DNA from: a virus
DNA: 21,279 nucleotides
Strand: one strand, 5' to 3'
IMG/VR virus record: IMGVR_UViG_3300046313_000210
Span: 1 to 21,279 of that record
Shown one piece after another: positions 13,583 through 21,242 of the stretch. Under the pieces are notes generated by a model that worked only from the letters and a program-made list of their open reading frames with translations, searched no databases and was not told the origin of the DNA. A program made the translations under genes and the position numbers. How positions within the stretch are numbered: position 1 is the stretch's first letter; every line of letters starts with the position of its first letter.

Positions 13583-14617
13583 ATGGTTGTGGTTCTTGGA
13601 GACATGCATATTGGTGCTCGCAAGTCATCACCAGCTTTTCATGACTATTTTGGAAAATCTATTGACAATATGTTTGATTTCATGGAGGATCGTGGAATCA
13701 AACATATTCTTCAAGTCGGAGACATGTTTGATGTGCCATCGCACCTAACAACATTTGCCAGCAACTTCATTAAAGAAAGATTTCTGAACGAGTTGGTTCG
13801 ACGTAAAATCGAACTCTTGGTTATTATCGGCAATCACGACTGTTATTATCGTGACAAGACTTCTTTGAACACTGTTTCAGAGGTTCTTGTTCCATACAAC
13901 AACCCTAAATTTAACATCATTACATCACCACAGGATGTGAACTTTGGTGGAATTGATTTTGCTTGCTTTCCTTGGATTTGTCGTGAGACTCAGAAAGAAA
14001 CCGAGGAACTATTGAAAAATAGCAAGGCTTCGGTTGCGGTTGGACATTTTGAGTTCTTGGGATTTGAATATCATCGCGGGACACTATCAACCGCAGGTCA
14101 CGTCCACACCGACTATGGTAGATTTGATAAAGTCATTTCTGGACACTATCACACACATTCTATTCGAGACAATGTTCACTACACCGGCACTCCATATGAG
14201 TTGACGTGGGTTGACTATAAAGACCCCAAGGGATTTTGGGTATTTGATGGTAAAAACATGGAAAGGGTGAAAAATAACAAGTCCATGTTTCATGTGTGGG
14301 ATTATCCACAAGAATTTACCAAAGACGACATTCATGGAGGCATCCATCGAATTCGAGTTGATTCTTCCAGTGCCAAGACCAAAGAATTTGGGGAGTATCG
14401 AGAGAGAATGATGGGATTTTCCCCAATTGAAGATATTAAGGTGTTGGAGACGAATGAAGATGTGGTTACTGAAACCGCCATCGACTCCGTTGTTCCGAGA
14501 ACGCAAATCGACTATGTATCGTCATACATCAAATCCAATGGAATCCAAGATGGAGATGCTGTATTGAAAGAAATGTCGGACATTTTTGACCAGTTAGGAA
14601 ATTATGATTTTGTTTGA
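13583..14617 (+). CDS. 47: Recombination nuclease subunit gp47 (Mre11/SbcD-like)
   Basis: 344 aa from the ATG at 13583 (MVVVLGDMHIG). A TTG six bases earlier is also open, but GAGGA sits at the right distance only for the ATG. All metallophosphoesterase motifs are present: GDMHIG (motif I), VGDMFDVPSH (II), IGNHDCYY (III), VGHFE and SGHYHTHS. T4 gp47 is 339 aa. With gp46 it forms the nuclease-ATPase that resects DNA ends for recombination-dependent replication. The stop overlaps the gene 46 start by 14 bases. Confidence 0.95.
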   Translation: MVVVLGDMHIGARKSSPAFHDYFGKSIDNMFDFMEDRGIKHILQVGDMFDVPSHLTTFASNFIKERFLNELVRRKIELLVIIGNHDCYYRDKTSLNTVSEVLVPYNNPKFNIITSPQDVNFGGIDFACFPWICRETQKETEELLKNSKASVAVGHFEFLGFEYHRGTLSTAGHVHTDYGRFDKVISGHYHTHSIRDNVHYTGTPYELTWVDYKDPKGFWVFDGKNMERVKNNKSMFHVWDYPQEFTKDDIHGGIHRIRVDSSSAKTKEFGEYRERMMGFSPIEDIKVLETNEDVVTETAIDSVVPRTQIDYVSSYIKSNGIQDGDAVLKEMSDIFDQLGNYDFV

Positions 14618-15830
14618 GTGGATTGAAGTTAAAAACTTCATGAACTATGGGAACGCCCCGACCAAACTGACACTGAATACTCACCGAAATACAATCATTA
14701 CAGGAAAGAATGGAGCAGGAAAATCCAGCATCCTTCTTGATTCAATGTGCTATGTATTTTTTGGTAAACCATATCGAGACATTAAGCTCGGTCAACTGAT
14801 TAACAGTATCAATGGTAAGGGCATGGTCGTTAGGGGAGCGTTCACTCGTGATGGTGACACATATACCGTTACTCGTGGACAGAAACCTTCGGTGTTTTTG
14901 ATTGAGAAGAACGGGATTCCAATTGAAGAGGAAGCTGTCCGAGGATCGTATCAGGAATATCTTGATGGGATTCTTGGCATGAACTTCATGACGTTTAAAC
15001 AGGTTGTTGTTATTGGTTCGGCAAACTACATTCCTTTCATGCGATTATCGACTCCACAGCGACGAGAAGTTGTGGAGACAATGCTTCCAATCAAAATCTT
15101 TACTGAGGCCGCAAGGGTTGTTCGAGAGAGGATTGCAACAACCAAAAAAGATATTTCTGATATTGACATCAAGGTTGCTGTAGTTAAAGATGGTTTGAAA
15201 AAATCAAAAGAAGTTCTTGATTCTATTCAAGAAGAAAAGCAGAAGCAAGCCAGTGATATAGAGAGACAGAGACAAGATGTTCTTGATAAACTAAAAACTC
15301 TGAACGATTTTCGTTCAAGTGTTACAGAGCCTTCAGAACAGCTATCAAAAACAAAAGCAAAGAACGAAGCATTGACAAAGGCAAGTTCATCGGCCAGTAA
15401 TGCTTTGGTTAAAATTTCAACTGAAATTCAAACCCTGATCGACACAAAAGAATTTTACCATCAGGAGAAGTGCCCGACTTGTGAGCAAGTCATTGATGAA
15501 AAGGTAAGATTGGAGATTGATGCCAAGTCAAATCAGAAAATTTCTGAGTTGGAATCTAAACGAAACGAAATGAATGAAATTGTTGTAAATTTACAACAAA
15601 AACAAACAGAACTTCAAACTGTCCTGAAAGAATTGGAAGATTCTTTGGTAAAGGTCAATGAGACAGATTGGAAGATAAAAACGCTGACTGAACAGCTTTC
15701 TGGACTGGTTTTAAAGGACGTGAGCGACACTGAAATCAAAGTCAAACAGAATGTTACTGAAGCATTATCGACAATGGAGGAACTGGTTGAATCAAAGAGC
15801 GCCTTGGTTGCTCGACAGTCAATTTTGTAA
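14604..15830 (+). CDS. 46: Recombination ATPase gp46, N-terminal part (Rad50/SbcC-like), frame-broken
   Basis: 408 aa. The Walker A motif GKNGAGKSS is at residues 34-42, the Q-loop region VVIGSANYIPFM follows, and a coiled-coil arm (about 175-400) carries the zinc hook CPTC at 290-293. The frame ends at TAA 15828-15830, exactly where the second coiled arm meets the C-terminal ATPase half. Skipping one T after the TTG codon continues directly as KDSGVKAMIVQEF, and the joined protein would be 558 aa against 560 for T4 gp46. AGGAAATT precedes the ATG. Alone, this fragment lacks Walker B and the signature motif and could not hydrolyse ATP. Confidence 0.9.
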   Translation: MILFEWIEVKNFMNYGNAPTKLTLNTHRNTIITGKNGAGKSSILLDSMCYVFFGKPYRDIKLGQLINSINGKGMVVRGAFTRDGDTYTVTRGQKPSVFLIEKNGIPIEEEAVRGSYQEYLDGILGMNFMTFKQVVVIGSANYIPFMRLSTPQRREVVETMLPIKIFTEAARVVRERIATTKKDISDIDIKVAVVKDGLKKSKEVLDSIQEEKQKQASDIERQRQDVLDKLKTLNDFRSSVTEPSEQLSKTKAKNEALTKASSSASNALVKISTEIQTLIDTKEFYHQEKCPTCEQVIDEKVRLEIDAKSNQKISELESKRNEMNEIVVNLQQKQTELQTVLKELEDSLVKVNETDWKIKTLTEQLSGLVLKDVSDTEIKVKQNVTEALSTMEELVESKSALVARQSIL

Positions 15831-15849
15831 GGACTCTGGAGTCAAAGCA

Positions 15850-16281
15850 ATGATCGTTCAGGAGTTCATTCCACTCATGAACCAAAAGATCAACCATTTT
15901 CTTCAACTCTTTGATTTGTTTGTGAATTTTGAACTTGATAGCGAGTTCAATGAAACCATCAAGTCAAGAAACAGAGACAGTTTTTCATACAATTCTTTCT
16001 CGGAGGGAGAGAAACAAAGAATTGACTTGGCTATCCTGTTTGCATGGCGTGAAATTGCTCTTCAGAAAAATTCAGCAGTCACAAACATACTGATTTTTGA
16101 TGAAACCCTTGACAAGAGTTTAGATGCCGATGCTATTGACGTTTTCATGAACATCTTGGAGAGCATCGGGACAGGAATCCATGTTTTTGTGGTGTCACAC
16201 AAAGACGTTGTTCCAGAAGTTTTTGACCGTTCAATCAGGGTAGAGAAGAAAAATGATTTTGCGCTGTTGACTATCACGTAA
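15850..16281 (+). CDS. 46: Recombination ATPase gp46, C-terminal part, in the +1 frame
   Basis: 143 aa if started at the ATG at 15850 (MIVQEFIPLMNQKINHF), which has GGAG 8 bases upstream. The open frame itself begins far earlier, and the gp46-like sequence starts at KDSGVKA (15829). It contains the ABC signature SFSEGEKQRIDL, Walker B NILIFDETLDKSLD and the switch His region FVVSHKD. It could be made by +1 frameshifting from the upstream frame, by re-initiation after the TAA as a separate subunit, or the gene may carry a real or sequencing indel in the TTTT run at 15823-15826. Confidence 0.85.
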   Translation: MIVQEFIPLMNQKINHFLQLFDLFVNFELDSEFNETIKSRNRDSFSYNSFSEGEKQRIDLAILFAWREIALQKNSAVTNILIFDETLDKSLDADAIDVFMNILESIGTGIHVFVVSHKDVVPEVFDRSIRVEKKNDFALLTIT

Positions 16282-16296
16282 AAATCGTGATACAAT
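16267..16296 (+). promoter_or_regulatory. Promoter giving a leaderless mRNA for the membrane protein
   Basis: TTGACT (16267-16272), 18 bases, TACAAT (16291-16296) with extended TG. The -35 lies in the last codons of gene 46, and the ATG at 16304 is 7 bases after the -10, so transcription should start at the start codon. Confidence 0.75.
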
Positions 16297-16303
16297 TCAG
16301 GCC

Positions 16304-16780
16304 ATGAACTACTCTGACCTACTCTTCACTGAACACTCCAAAGCATTTTTGATCTATGCCACGATATACGTTATCATATGGACAGTTGAAATGCGAATGG
16401 GGTTAACATTCAAAACTCGATTGACACAGAACCCAAAAACATTGGAAGAAAACTTACATAATGTCGTAAAGTTTGGTGTCAATCGTTCAAAGGACAATTT
16501 CTTTTTGGTGATATTTTTCATCACCATGATGATGGCCTTTTTTCATGGATATGGCATCAATTCTTGGCTTTCCAATAAATATCCGTTGATGACAAAGGAC
16601 GAACTGTTTAACTATGCGTTCGTTGTTGTAGCGGTTGTTCACGTGTTTTTGATTGCTCTGAAACCACCATCTCTGATTGGTAAATATCGGGCTCGTTATG
16701 TCTGTTGGATGGCGTCCTCATATGTTTCTTTTTTCATTCTTGGATGGCTCCCCGTTCTTCGTCTGTATGGAATTCATTGA
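16304..16780 (+). CDS. Four-helix membrane protein of unknown function
   Basis: 158 aa with four clear hydrophobic segments: about 14-27 (AFLIYATIYVIIWT), 66-80 (FFLVIFFITMMMAFF), 105-118 (FVVVAVVHVFLIAL) and 135-150 (ASSYVSFFILGWLPVL). It begins MNYSDLLFTEHSK, and the loop after helix 1 is basic. Length and four-helix layout loosely recall the MAPEG superfamily, but the conserved residues are not convincing, so no function is assigned. It has its own promoter, apparently leaderless. Confidence 0.8.
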   Translation: MNYSDLLFTEHSKAFLIYATIYVIIWTVEMRMGLTFKTRLTQNPKTLEENLHNVVKFGVNRSKDNFFLVIFFITMMMAFFHGYGINSWLSNKYPLMTKDELFNYAFVVVAVVHVFLIALKPPSLIGKYRARYVCWMASSYVSFFILGWLPVLRLYGIH

Positions 16781-16787
16781 TTTTAGC

Positions 16788-16816
16788 TTGACATTCAACC
16801 AAACTTTTGATACAAT
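16788..16816 (+). promoter_or_regulatory. Promoter giving a leaderless mRNA for the 65-aa gene and gene 33
   Basis: TTGACA (16788-16793), 17 bases, TACAAT (16811-16816) with extended TG, then 6 bases to the ATG at 16823. It opens the 65-aa / 33 / unknown / 59 / 32 unit. Confidence 0.85.
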
Positions 16817-16822
16817 ACCATC

Positions 16823-17020
16823 ATGTCCAAATACATCAAACCAGCAATCAGTGACCAAGAAATTGATGAACTCGTGAAGCGCAATCAAGAGCGCCTTCAA
16901 AAGGCAATCGCAAATCTTGGTGACCGATGGCTACTTCATCCATCCAACAAGGTAACCCGAAAAGATGACCCAAATAGTCGAAATGCCGAATTTAGCCCTC
17001 CACGCTGCCTCATCGTCTAA
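16823..17020 (+). CDS. Hypothetical small helical protein (65 aa)
   Basis: 65 aa, MSKYIKPAISDQEIDELVKR, with a charged helix (about 10-32) and then LGDRWLLHPSN. No family is recognised. Its start codon is placed at the predicted +1 of the promoter at 16788-16816. Its 3' end overlaps gene 33 in another frame by 38-56 bases, depending on the gene 33 start. Confidence 0.7.
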   Translation: MSKYIKPAISDQEIDELVKRNQERLQKAIANLGDRWLLHPSNKVTRKDDPNSRNAEFSPPRCLIV

Positions 17021-17237
17021 ATTCTCAATCTGGGTAGAGGAGTCTAAGATTGCTCACCCAGAATTGTCATACCTTCAGATCATCTGTCAGTATGCAGACG
17101 TTCATGGTTGCGAGTATGAAGATTTGGCAACACTGATTTCAATAACATTGAAACAGAAAATTTACCAAGAAGCCAAGACAGAATACTCAATGTCTCGCAC
17201 CACCCCAATTGCATATAACACAGCTTGTATTGAATAA
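16965..17237 (+). CDS. 33: Late promoter co-activator (T4 gp33-like)
   Basis: 90 aa. The core IWVEESKIAHPELSYLQIIC then YADVHGCEYEDLATLISITL and KQKIYQEA fits the compact gp33 pattern of T4-like phages, which links the sliding clamp and RNA polymerase in late transcription. Gene order supports it: T4 also has 33, 59, 32 together. The start may be 16965 (MTQIVEMPN) or 16983 (MPNLALHAA); neither has a good ribosome site, and translation is probably coupled to the overlapping upstream gene. The T4 protein ends in an aromatic clamp-binding tail that is not obvious here. Confidence 0.75.
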   Translation: MTQIVEMPNLALHAASSSKFSIWVEESKIAHPELSYLQIICQYADVHGCEYEDLATLISITLKQKIYQEAKTEYSMSRTTPIAYNTACIE

Positions 17238-17238
17238 A

Positions 17239-17793
17239 ATGACAAAATCTTTAATTGAAATTGCAGAAGATATTCTCAATGAGAGTAACCTTTCCCGGCT
17301 CCTGAGTCATACCAAAAATCGTGAGGTTGGTATTCTAACGGCAAGTCGTCAAAACTTGCCTGACGAAGAAAATGTTGAGCGATATGAAAAACTTCGTGGG
17401 GAAATTCGTGCTCATGGATTCGGTTACGTTCCTGTAAACGGGAAATACATTGAACACAAGGGAACCGATCACGAAACTCCTGTCAATGAAAAAGCATTTG
17501 TCGTCATTGGTTCCGACTCAGATGATGGCGGTAAGCTCAAAGATTTTCTATTGAAACATGGAGAAAAATACGATCAAGACTCAATTCTCCACAAACCACA
17601 TGACAGAGAAGAAGCCGTTCTGATTGGAACCAATGAGAATGCATTCCCCGGAAAGGGAAAAACTCATCCAGTTGGAACATTTAAGCCAAATCGAGTGGGA
17701 GAGTTTCATTCCATGCTTCGTAATGGTCGAACATTTACGTTTGAAGAAACTGCTCAACCACAAAAAACTTTCTTGAACCGAAGTGACACCTGA
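17239..17793 (+). CDS. Unknown phage protein inserted between genes 33 and 59
   Basis: 184 aa from the ATG at 17239 (MTKSLIEIAEDILNESN), one base after the gene 33 stop; a reading from 17209 would overlap it by 29. The body has GILTASRQNLPDEENVERYE, then GFGYVPVNGKYIEHKG, KYDQDSILHK, REEAVLIGTNENAFPGKG and HSMLRNGRTFTFEE. This order recurs in phage proteins of unknown function and may be related to DUF3293; that link is uncertain. Its neighbours hint at a role in replication or late gene control, but nothing in the sequence shows it. Confidence 0.75.
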   Translation: MTKSLIEIAEDILNESNLSRLLSHTKNREVGILTASRQNLPDEENVERYEKLRGEIRAHGFGYVPVNGKYIEHKGTDHETPVNEKAFVVIGSDSDDGGKLKDFLLKHGEKYDQDSILHKPHDREEAVLIGTNENAFPGKGKTHPVGTFKPNRVGEFHSMLRNGRTFTFEETAQPQKTFLNRSDT

Positions 17794-18421
17794 AAAAGCG
17801 TTTCGTCTTTACATCACAACTCGTCTTCATTTCATTACCAACTATGACGTTTTCCAATCAAATGGAAAACTGAGTTGGTCTCCAACAGAATCATCCCGCC
17901 GCGATTTCAATCGCATTCTGCCTTTCATCAAGGCTCTTAAAACCGAACGAGAAATCATTGAATTGACAGCAGCAAACATGCTGTATGGATTCAAAGATTT
18001 CCTCTATTCTGACCCAGAAGAAGGGTTGGAGAACTATTCTCACTGGAACATGGTTAAACAGTCGTTTGATCATGTTTTGGATAGAGATTTGTCGTGGATT
18101 GGCTCCTTGATTGATTCAGGAAAAGCCAAATCACTGGAAGGGTTCCTTCAAAAGAGGTTCATTTCAGCAGTGTTATCACGGCATATTCAGTATGAGACTG
18201 TCATTATGATTAACCGGCATACGCCAATTTTTTCCATGATTGACGGTTTTGATGCACCTAAGTATGTTGTTCGCATGAACAAAGCAAACCGTTTCGTCAA
18301 GCAAGGCACTTTAGCTCTCAAGCATTCAAGCCAAATCGACGACTTCTTCAGCAACTATAAATTGAAAGATGAATATGACAACTCTGTCCGAACTCCGCAA
18401 ATCCCGTGCCTCCATTTTTGA
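17783..18421 (+). CDS. 59: DNA helicase loader (T4 gp59 family)
   Basis: 212 aa (T4 gp59 is 217). GTG start: the ORF overlaps the previous stop by 11 bases and no better start exists. The N-terminal EKAFRLYITTRLHFITNYDV mirrors the SVYKLYLMIKQHMNGKYDV of T4 gp59, and SSRRDFNRILPFIKAL matches its all-helical body. gp59 loads the gp41 helicase onto gp32-coated forks. Its position just before gene 32 is the T4 order. The last 17 or so codons overlap the start of gene 32 by 47 bases. Confidence 0.85.
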   Translation: MTPEKAFRLYITTRLHFITNYDVFQSNGKLSWSPTESSRRDFNRILPFIKALKTEREIIELTAANMLYGFKDFLYSDPEEGLENYSHWNMVKQSFDHVLDRDLSWIGSLIDSGKAKSLEGFLQKRFISAVLSRHIQYETVIMINRHTPIFSMIDGFDAPKYVVRMNKANRFVKQGTLALKHSSQIDDFFSNYKLKDEYDNSVRTPQIPCLHF

Positions 18422-19283
18422 TAAAATCACCAAAGACATTGATGGTGGTGGAAATAATCGAAAAGAAGATACTCGGTTTTGGTCAATGACTCCCGATAAA
18501 GAAGGTAATGGCTCTGCTGTTATTCACTTTCTTCCTCCCGTAAAAGGTGACGACTTGCCTTGGGTTAAAACTTATTCCTTTGGGTTTAAGGGCACAACTG
18601 GTAAGTGGTATATCAATGAGTCTCCAAGCACTATCGGCTTGCCTGACCCCGTAAGTGACCGCAATGCCGCTGATTGGGCAACCAACGATCCTTCTATCCA
18701 AGAAGAGGTTCGCAAGCGTAAACGCCGCACTCAATACATTTCCAACATCGTGGTTCTGAAAGACCCAGCAAACCCAGACAATAATGGTAAGACATTTTTG
18801 TTCCGTTATGGCAAGAAAATTCATGATATGATTGTTGCTAAAGCAAAGCCAGAGTTTGATGATGATAAGCCGGTTTTGGTGTATGACATTTGGGAAGGTG
18901 CGAACTTCAAACTTCGCATGAAGAAAGTTGCTGGTTATACCAACTACGACAGTTCTGAGTTTGACTCTGTTGCCGAACTGTTTGGTGGTGACGAAGAAAA
19001 GCAACAAGCAGCAATTGATGGTTGCCATCGCCTGAGTGAGTTTACCGATCCCGGTAGGTTCAAGGCTTATGATGTTCTCAAAGCAGAATTTGAAAAGGTC
19101 ATGAGTGGTAGTTCTGTTCAACCAGCAGCATCTCGCAATACCTCCATTGATGACGATGATCCTCCATTCGAGACAAAGACTGAATCTGCCCCTCGCAAAA
19201 TCGAACCAGTCAAAAAGAAAGCAGTTGCTGATGATGGAGACGATGATGATTTGAGTTACTTCAAGTCTCTTCTGAACGACTGA
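18375..19283 (+). CDS. 32: Single-stranded DNA-binding protein (T4 gp32 family), zinc-less type
   Basis: 302 aa from the ATG at 18375 (MTTLSELRKSRAS). The ATG six bases earlier touches the GAAAG ribosome site, so it is less likely. The OB-fold core matches gp32: GNGSAVIHFLPP, YSFGFKGTTGKWYI, ISNIVVLKDPANPDNNGKTF then FRYGKKI, and YDIWEGANFKLRMKKVAGYT. The C-terminal tail is acidic (DDGDDDDLSYFKSLLND), as expected for protein contacts. T4's zinc site (His and three Cys) is absent: the corresponding stretch is SPSTIGLPDPVSDRN with no Cys. A strong terminator follows. Confidence 0.95.
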   Translation: MTTLSELRKSRASIFDKITKDIDGGGNNRKEDTRFWSMTPDKEGNGSAVIHFLPPVKGDDLPWVKTYSFGFKGTTGKWYINESPSTIGLPDPVSDRNAADWATNDPSIQEEVRKRKRRTQYISNIVVLKDPANPDNNGKTFLFRYGKKIHDMIVAKAKPEFDDDKPVLVYDIWEGANFKLRMKKVAGYTNYDSSEFDSVAELFGGDEEKQQAAIDGCHRLSEFTDPGRFKAYDVLKAEFEKVMSGSSVQPAASRNTSIDDDDPPFETKTESAPRKIEPVKKKAVADDGDDDDLSYFKSLLND

Positions 19284-19288
19284 TAAAT

Positions 19289-19323
19289 AAAATTCCCTGA
19301 TTGGCAACAGTCAGGGAATTTTT
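19289..19323 (+). terminator. Intrinsic terminator after gene 32
   Basis: A 12-bp perfect stem (AAAATTCCCTGA / TCAGGGAATTTT) with a 10-base loop, ending in TTTTT. It starts five bases after the gene 32 stop. The A-rich left side could also end transcription from the right. Confidence 0.92.
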
Positions 19324-19376
19324 CTCTATGGATGTGCTATCATCCATATTTGTAAACCGATAACGAGGATTCTAAA

Positions 19377-21242
19377 TTGGCAGAACAAGTTACATTTAAA
19401 GAACTTGATGACAGGAGCCACTGCTTGGCAAAGCCGGGAATGTATATTGGTAGCACGACTACCGAAGAACACCAAGGCATCATCAACTTCAAACACCAAG
19501 CAATTCGATATGTCCCCGGACTAATCAAGCTATTCAGTGAGATTTTAGACAACTCCATTGATGAACATATTCGCACAAAGGGTGAGTATTCAACAAAGAT
19601 TGATGTTTCCATCGGTGTTGATATTGATGGCTCATTTGTCACTGTAACAGACAACGGTAGAGGCATTCCCGTCCAAGAACATGGCGATTCGTGGATTCCA
19701 GTCAAGGCATGGACAAGACTTCGTGCTGGTGCAAATTTTGGTGACGATACCAAACGAGATACGATTGGAACAAACGGTATTGGTTCTGCATTGGTGAACA
19801 TTTTTTCAACTATGTTCATTGGAACGACTTGTGATGGAAAGCGTTCCATGACAGTGACTTCTCGTTCCAATATGGAACACATTGAATATGCTCTTGGAAA
19901 GGGAACCAAGAATGGAACCAGCGTTACTTTCTATCCAGACTTGGCTCGATTTGGCGTCACTGAAATTGACGAACATCACATCGAAATTATCAAAGACAGG
20001 CTTACAAACCTTGCTATCATTTATCCAGCGATTAAGTTTTCATTCAATGGTGAAACGCTGAAATTCAAGTCTCTCAAAGAAATTGCAGTCAATTTTTCTG
20101 ACAACTACGTGATTGACAAATCAGATAACGTCTCATTGGTGTTGGCTCCATCTGGACTCGATGAGGAATTTAGATGTTTGTCATATATCAATGGTATTCA
20201 TGCCAAGAATGGTGGTAGTCATGTTGAATATGCAATGAACATGCTCACTCAACATATTCGGACAGCAATCAAGAAGAAGTATAAATTTGATGTGATGCCA
20301 AATCAGATTCGACAACATCTGCTGTTTGCAAGCTGGATCACTGGTGCAACGAATTTGAAGTTTGACTCACAGACAAAAGAAAGGATTACCAATCCTCAGT
20401 CAGAGGTTTCTGGACTATTCAGTGGAATCGACTTCGAGAAGTTGGCAAAAAAGGTATTGGACACTCCTGACATCATTGAACCAATTGTGTCTGCATTGGT
20501 TCGTAAACAAGAAGCTGCAGAGGCAGCAGAACTGCGAAAGAAGAACAAAGATATTGAGAAAGCTAATCTCCGTCATATCGTCAAATTCACAGATGCAGCA
20601 GAAAAAGTTGACCGAGCAAATTGTCACTTGATGATATGTGAGGGGGACTCTGCAGCAAACTCAATCTTGTCTGCAAGAACGAAATATATTGGTTGTTACC
20701 CACTCAAAGGAAAACCAATGAATGCATTGGCCGCAGACAAGAGTGAAATCATGGCAAACAAAGAATTGACTGAACTTATGGCAATCATGGGACTTCAGAT
20801 TGGAAAACCAGTTGTCCCATCTGAAATGAGGTTCGGTAAAATTGTCATGGTGACAGATGCCGATCAAGATGGTTCAAGCATATCTGGATTACTTTTCGCA
20901 ATGTTCCGTAAATTCTGGCCCGAACTGTTTGAAATGGGGCGTATTTACTACTTCAAGACCCCAATCATGAAAGCTATTCAGGGAAAGTCTGAACATTACT
21001 TCGATTCACTTAGTGACTTTGAAAGTTGGCAGAAAAAACAAACAAAACCATTCAAGACTCGATACCTAAAAGGTCTGGGGTCATCAACCGCAGCAGACTT
21101 TAGGATGTATTTTGAAGAAATTGAAACACGGTTGATTCAAATTAAGGTAGAATCTCCTATTGACTTTGAGATTGTTGATATGCTATACTCAAAGGGAAGC
21201 GGTAGTGCCGATAAACGAAAGACTTGGCTTGCAATCGAATGA
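19377..21242 (+). CDS. 39: DNA topoisomerase II large subunit, ATPase plus TOPRIM in one chain
   Basis: 621 aa. TTG start, chosen for the GAGGA 8 bases upstream. ATPase motifs are FSEILDNSIDEHI (N box, about 58-71), VTDNGRGIPV (G1) and GTNGIGSALVNIFS (ATP lid). TOPRIM motifs are MICEGDSAAN (about 421-431) and VTDADQDGSS. T4 splits this between gp39 (516 aa) and gp60 (160 aa); here it is a single chain. The enzyme relaxes DNA ahead of replication forks. The terminator after gene 32 isolates it, and it ends in an ATGA overlap with the next gene. Confidence 0.93.
   Translation: MAEQVTFKELDDRSHCLAKPGMYIGSTTTEEHQGIINFKHQAIRYVPGLIKLFSEILDNSIDEHIRTKGEYSTKIDVSIGVDIDGSFVTVTDNGRGIPVQEHGDSWIPVKAWTRLRAGANFGDDTKRDTIGTNGIGSALVNIFSTMFIGTTCDGKRSMTVTSRSNMEHIEYALGKGTKNGTSVTFYPDLARFGVTEIDEHHIEIIKDRLTNLAIIYPAIKFSFNGETLKFKSLKEIAVNFSDNYVIDKSDNVSLVLAPSGLDEEFRCLSYINGIHAKNGGSHVEYAMNMLTQHIRTAIKKKYKFDVMPNQIRQHLLFASWITGATNLKFDSQTKERITNPQSEVSGLFSGIDFEKLAKKVLDTPDIIEPIVSALVRKQEAAEAAELRKKNKDIEKANLRHIVKFTDAAEKVDRANCHLMICEGDSAANSILSARTKYIGCYPLKGKPMNALAADKSEIMANKELTELMAIMGLQIGKPVVPSEMRFGKIVMVTDADQDGSSISGLLFAMFRKFWPELFEMGRIYYFKTPIMKAIQGKSEHYFDSLSDFESWQKKQTKPFKTRYLKGLGSSTAADFRMYFEEIETRLIQIKVESPIDFEIVDMLYSKGSGSADKRKTWLAIE

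Noticed and set aside
19281-19290. GATAAATA, similar to the T4 late promoter core, after gene 32
   Set aside because: It is part of the stem side of the terminator, so any transcript started here would meet the terminator at once.
18483-19307. 274-aa open frame on the minus strand opposite gene 32
   Set aside because: It is antisense to a certain gp32 gene, has no recognisable domain or ribosome site, and its composition (many Cys, Phe, Ile) is typical of a shadow frame.
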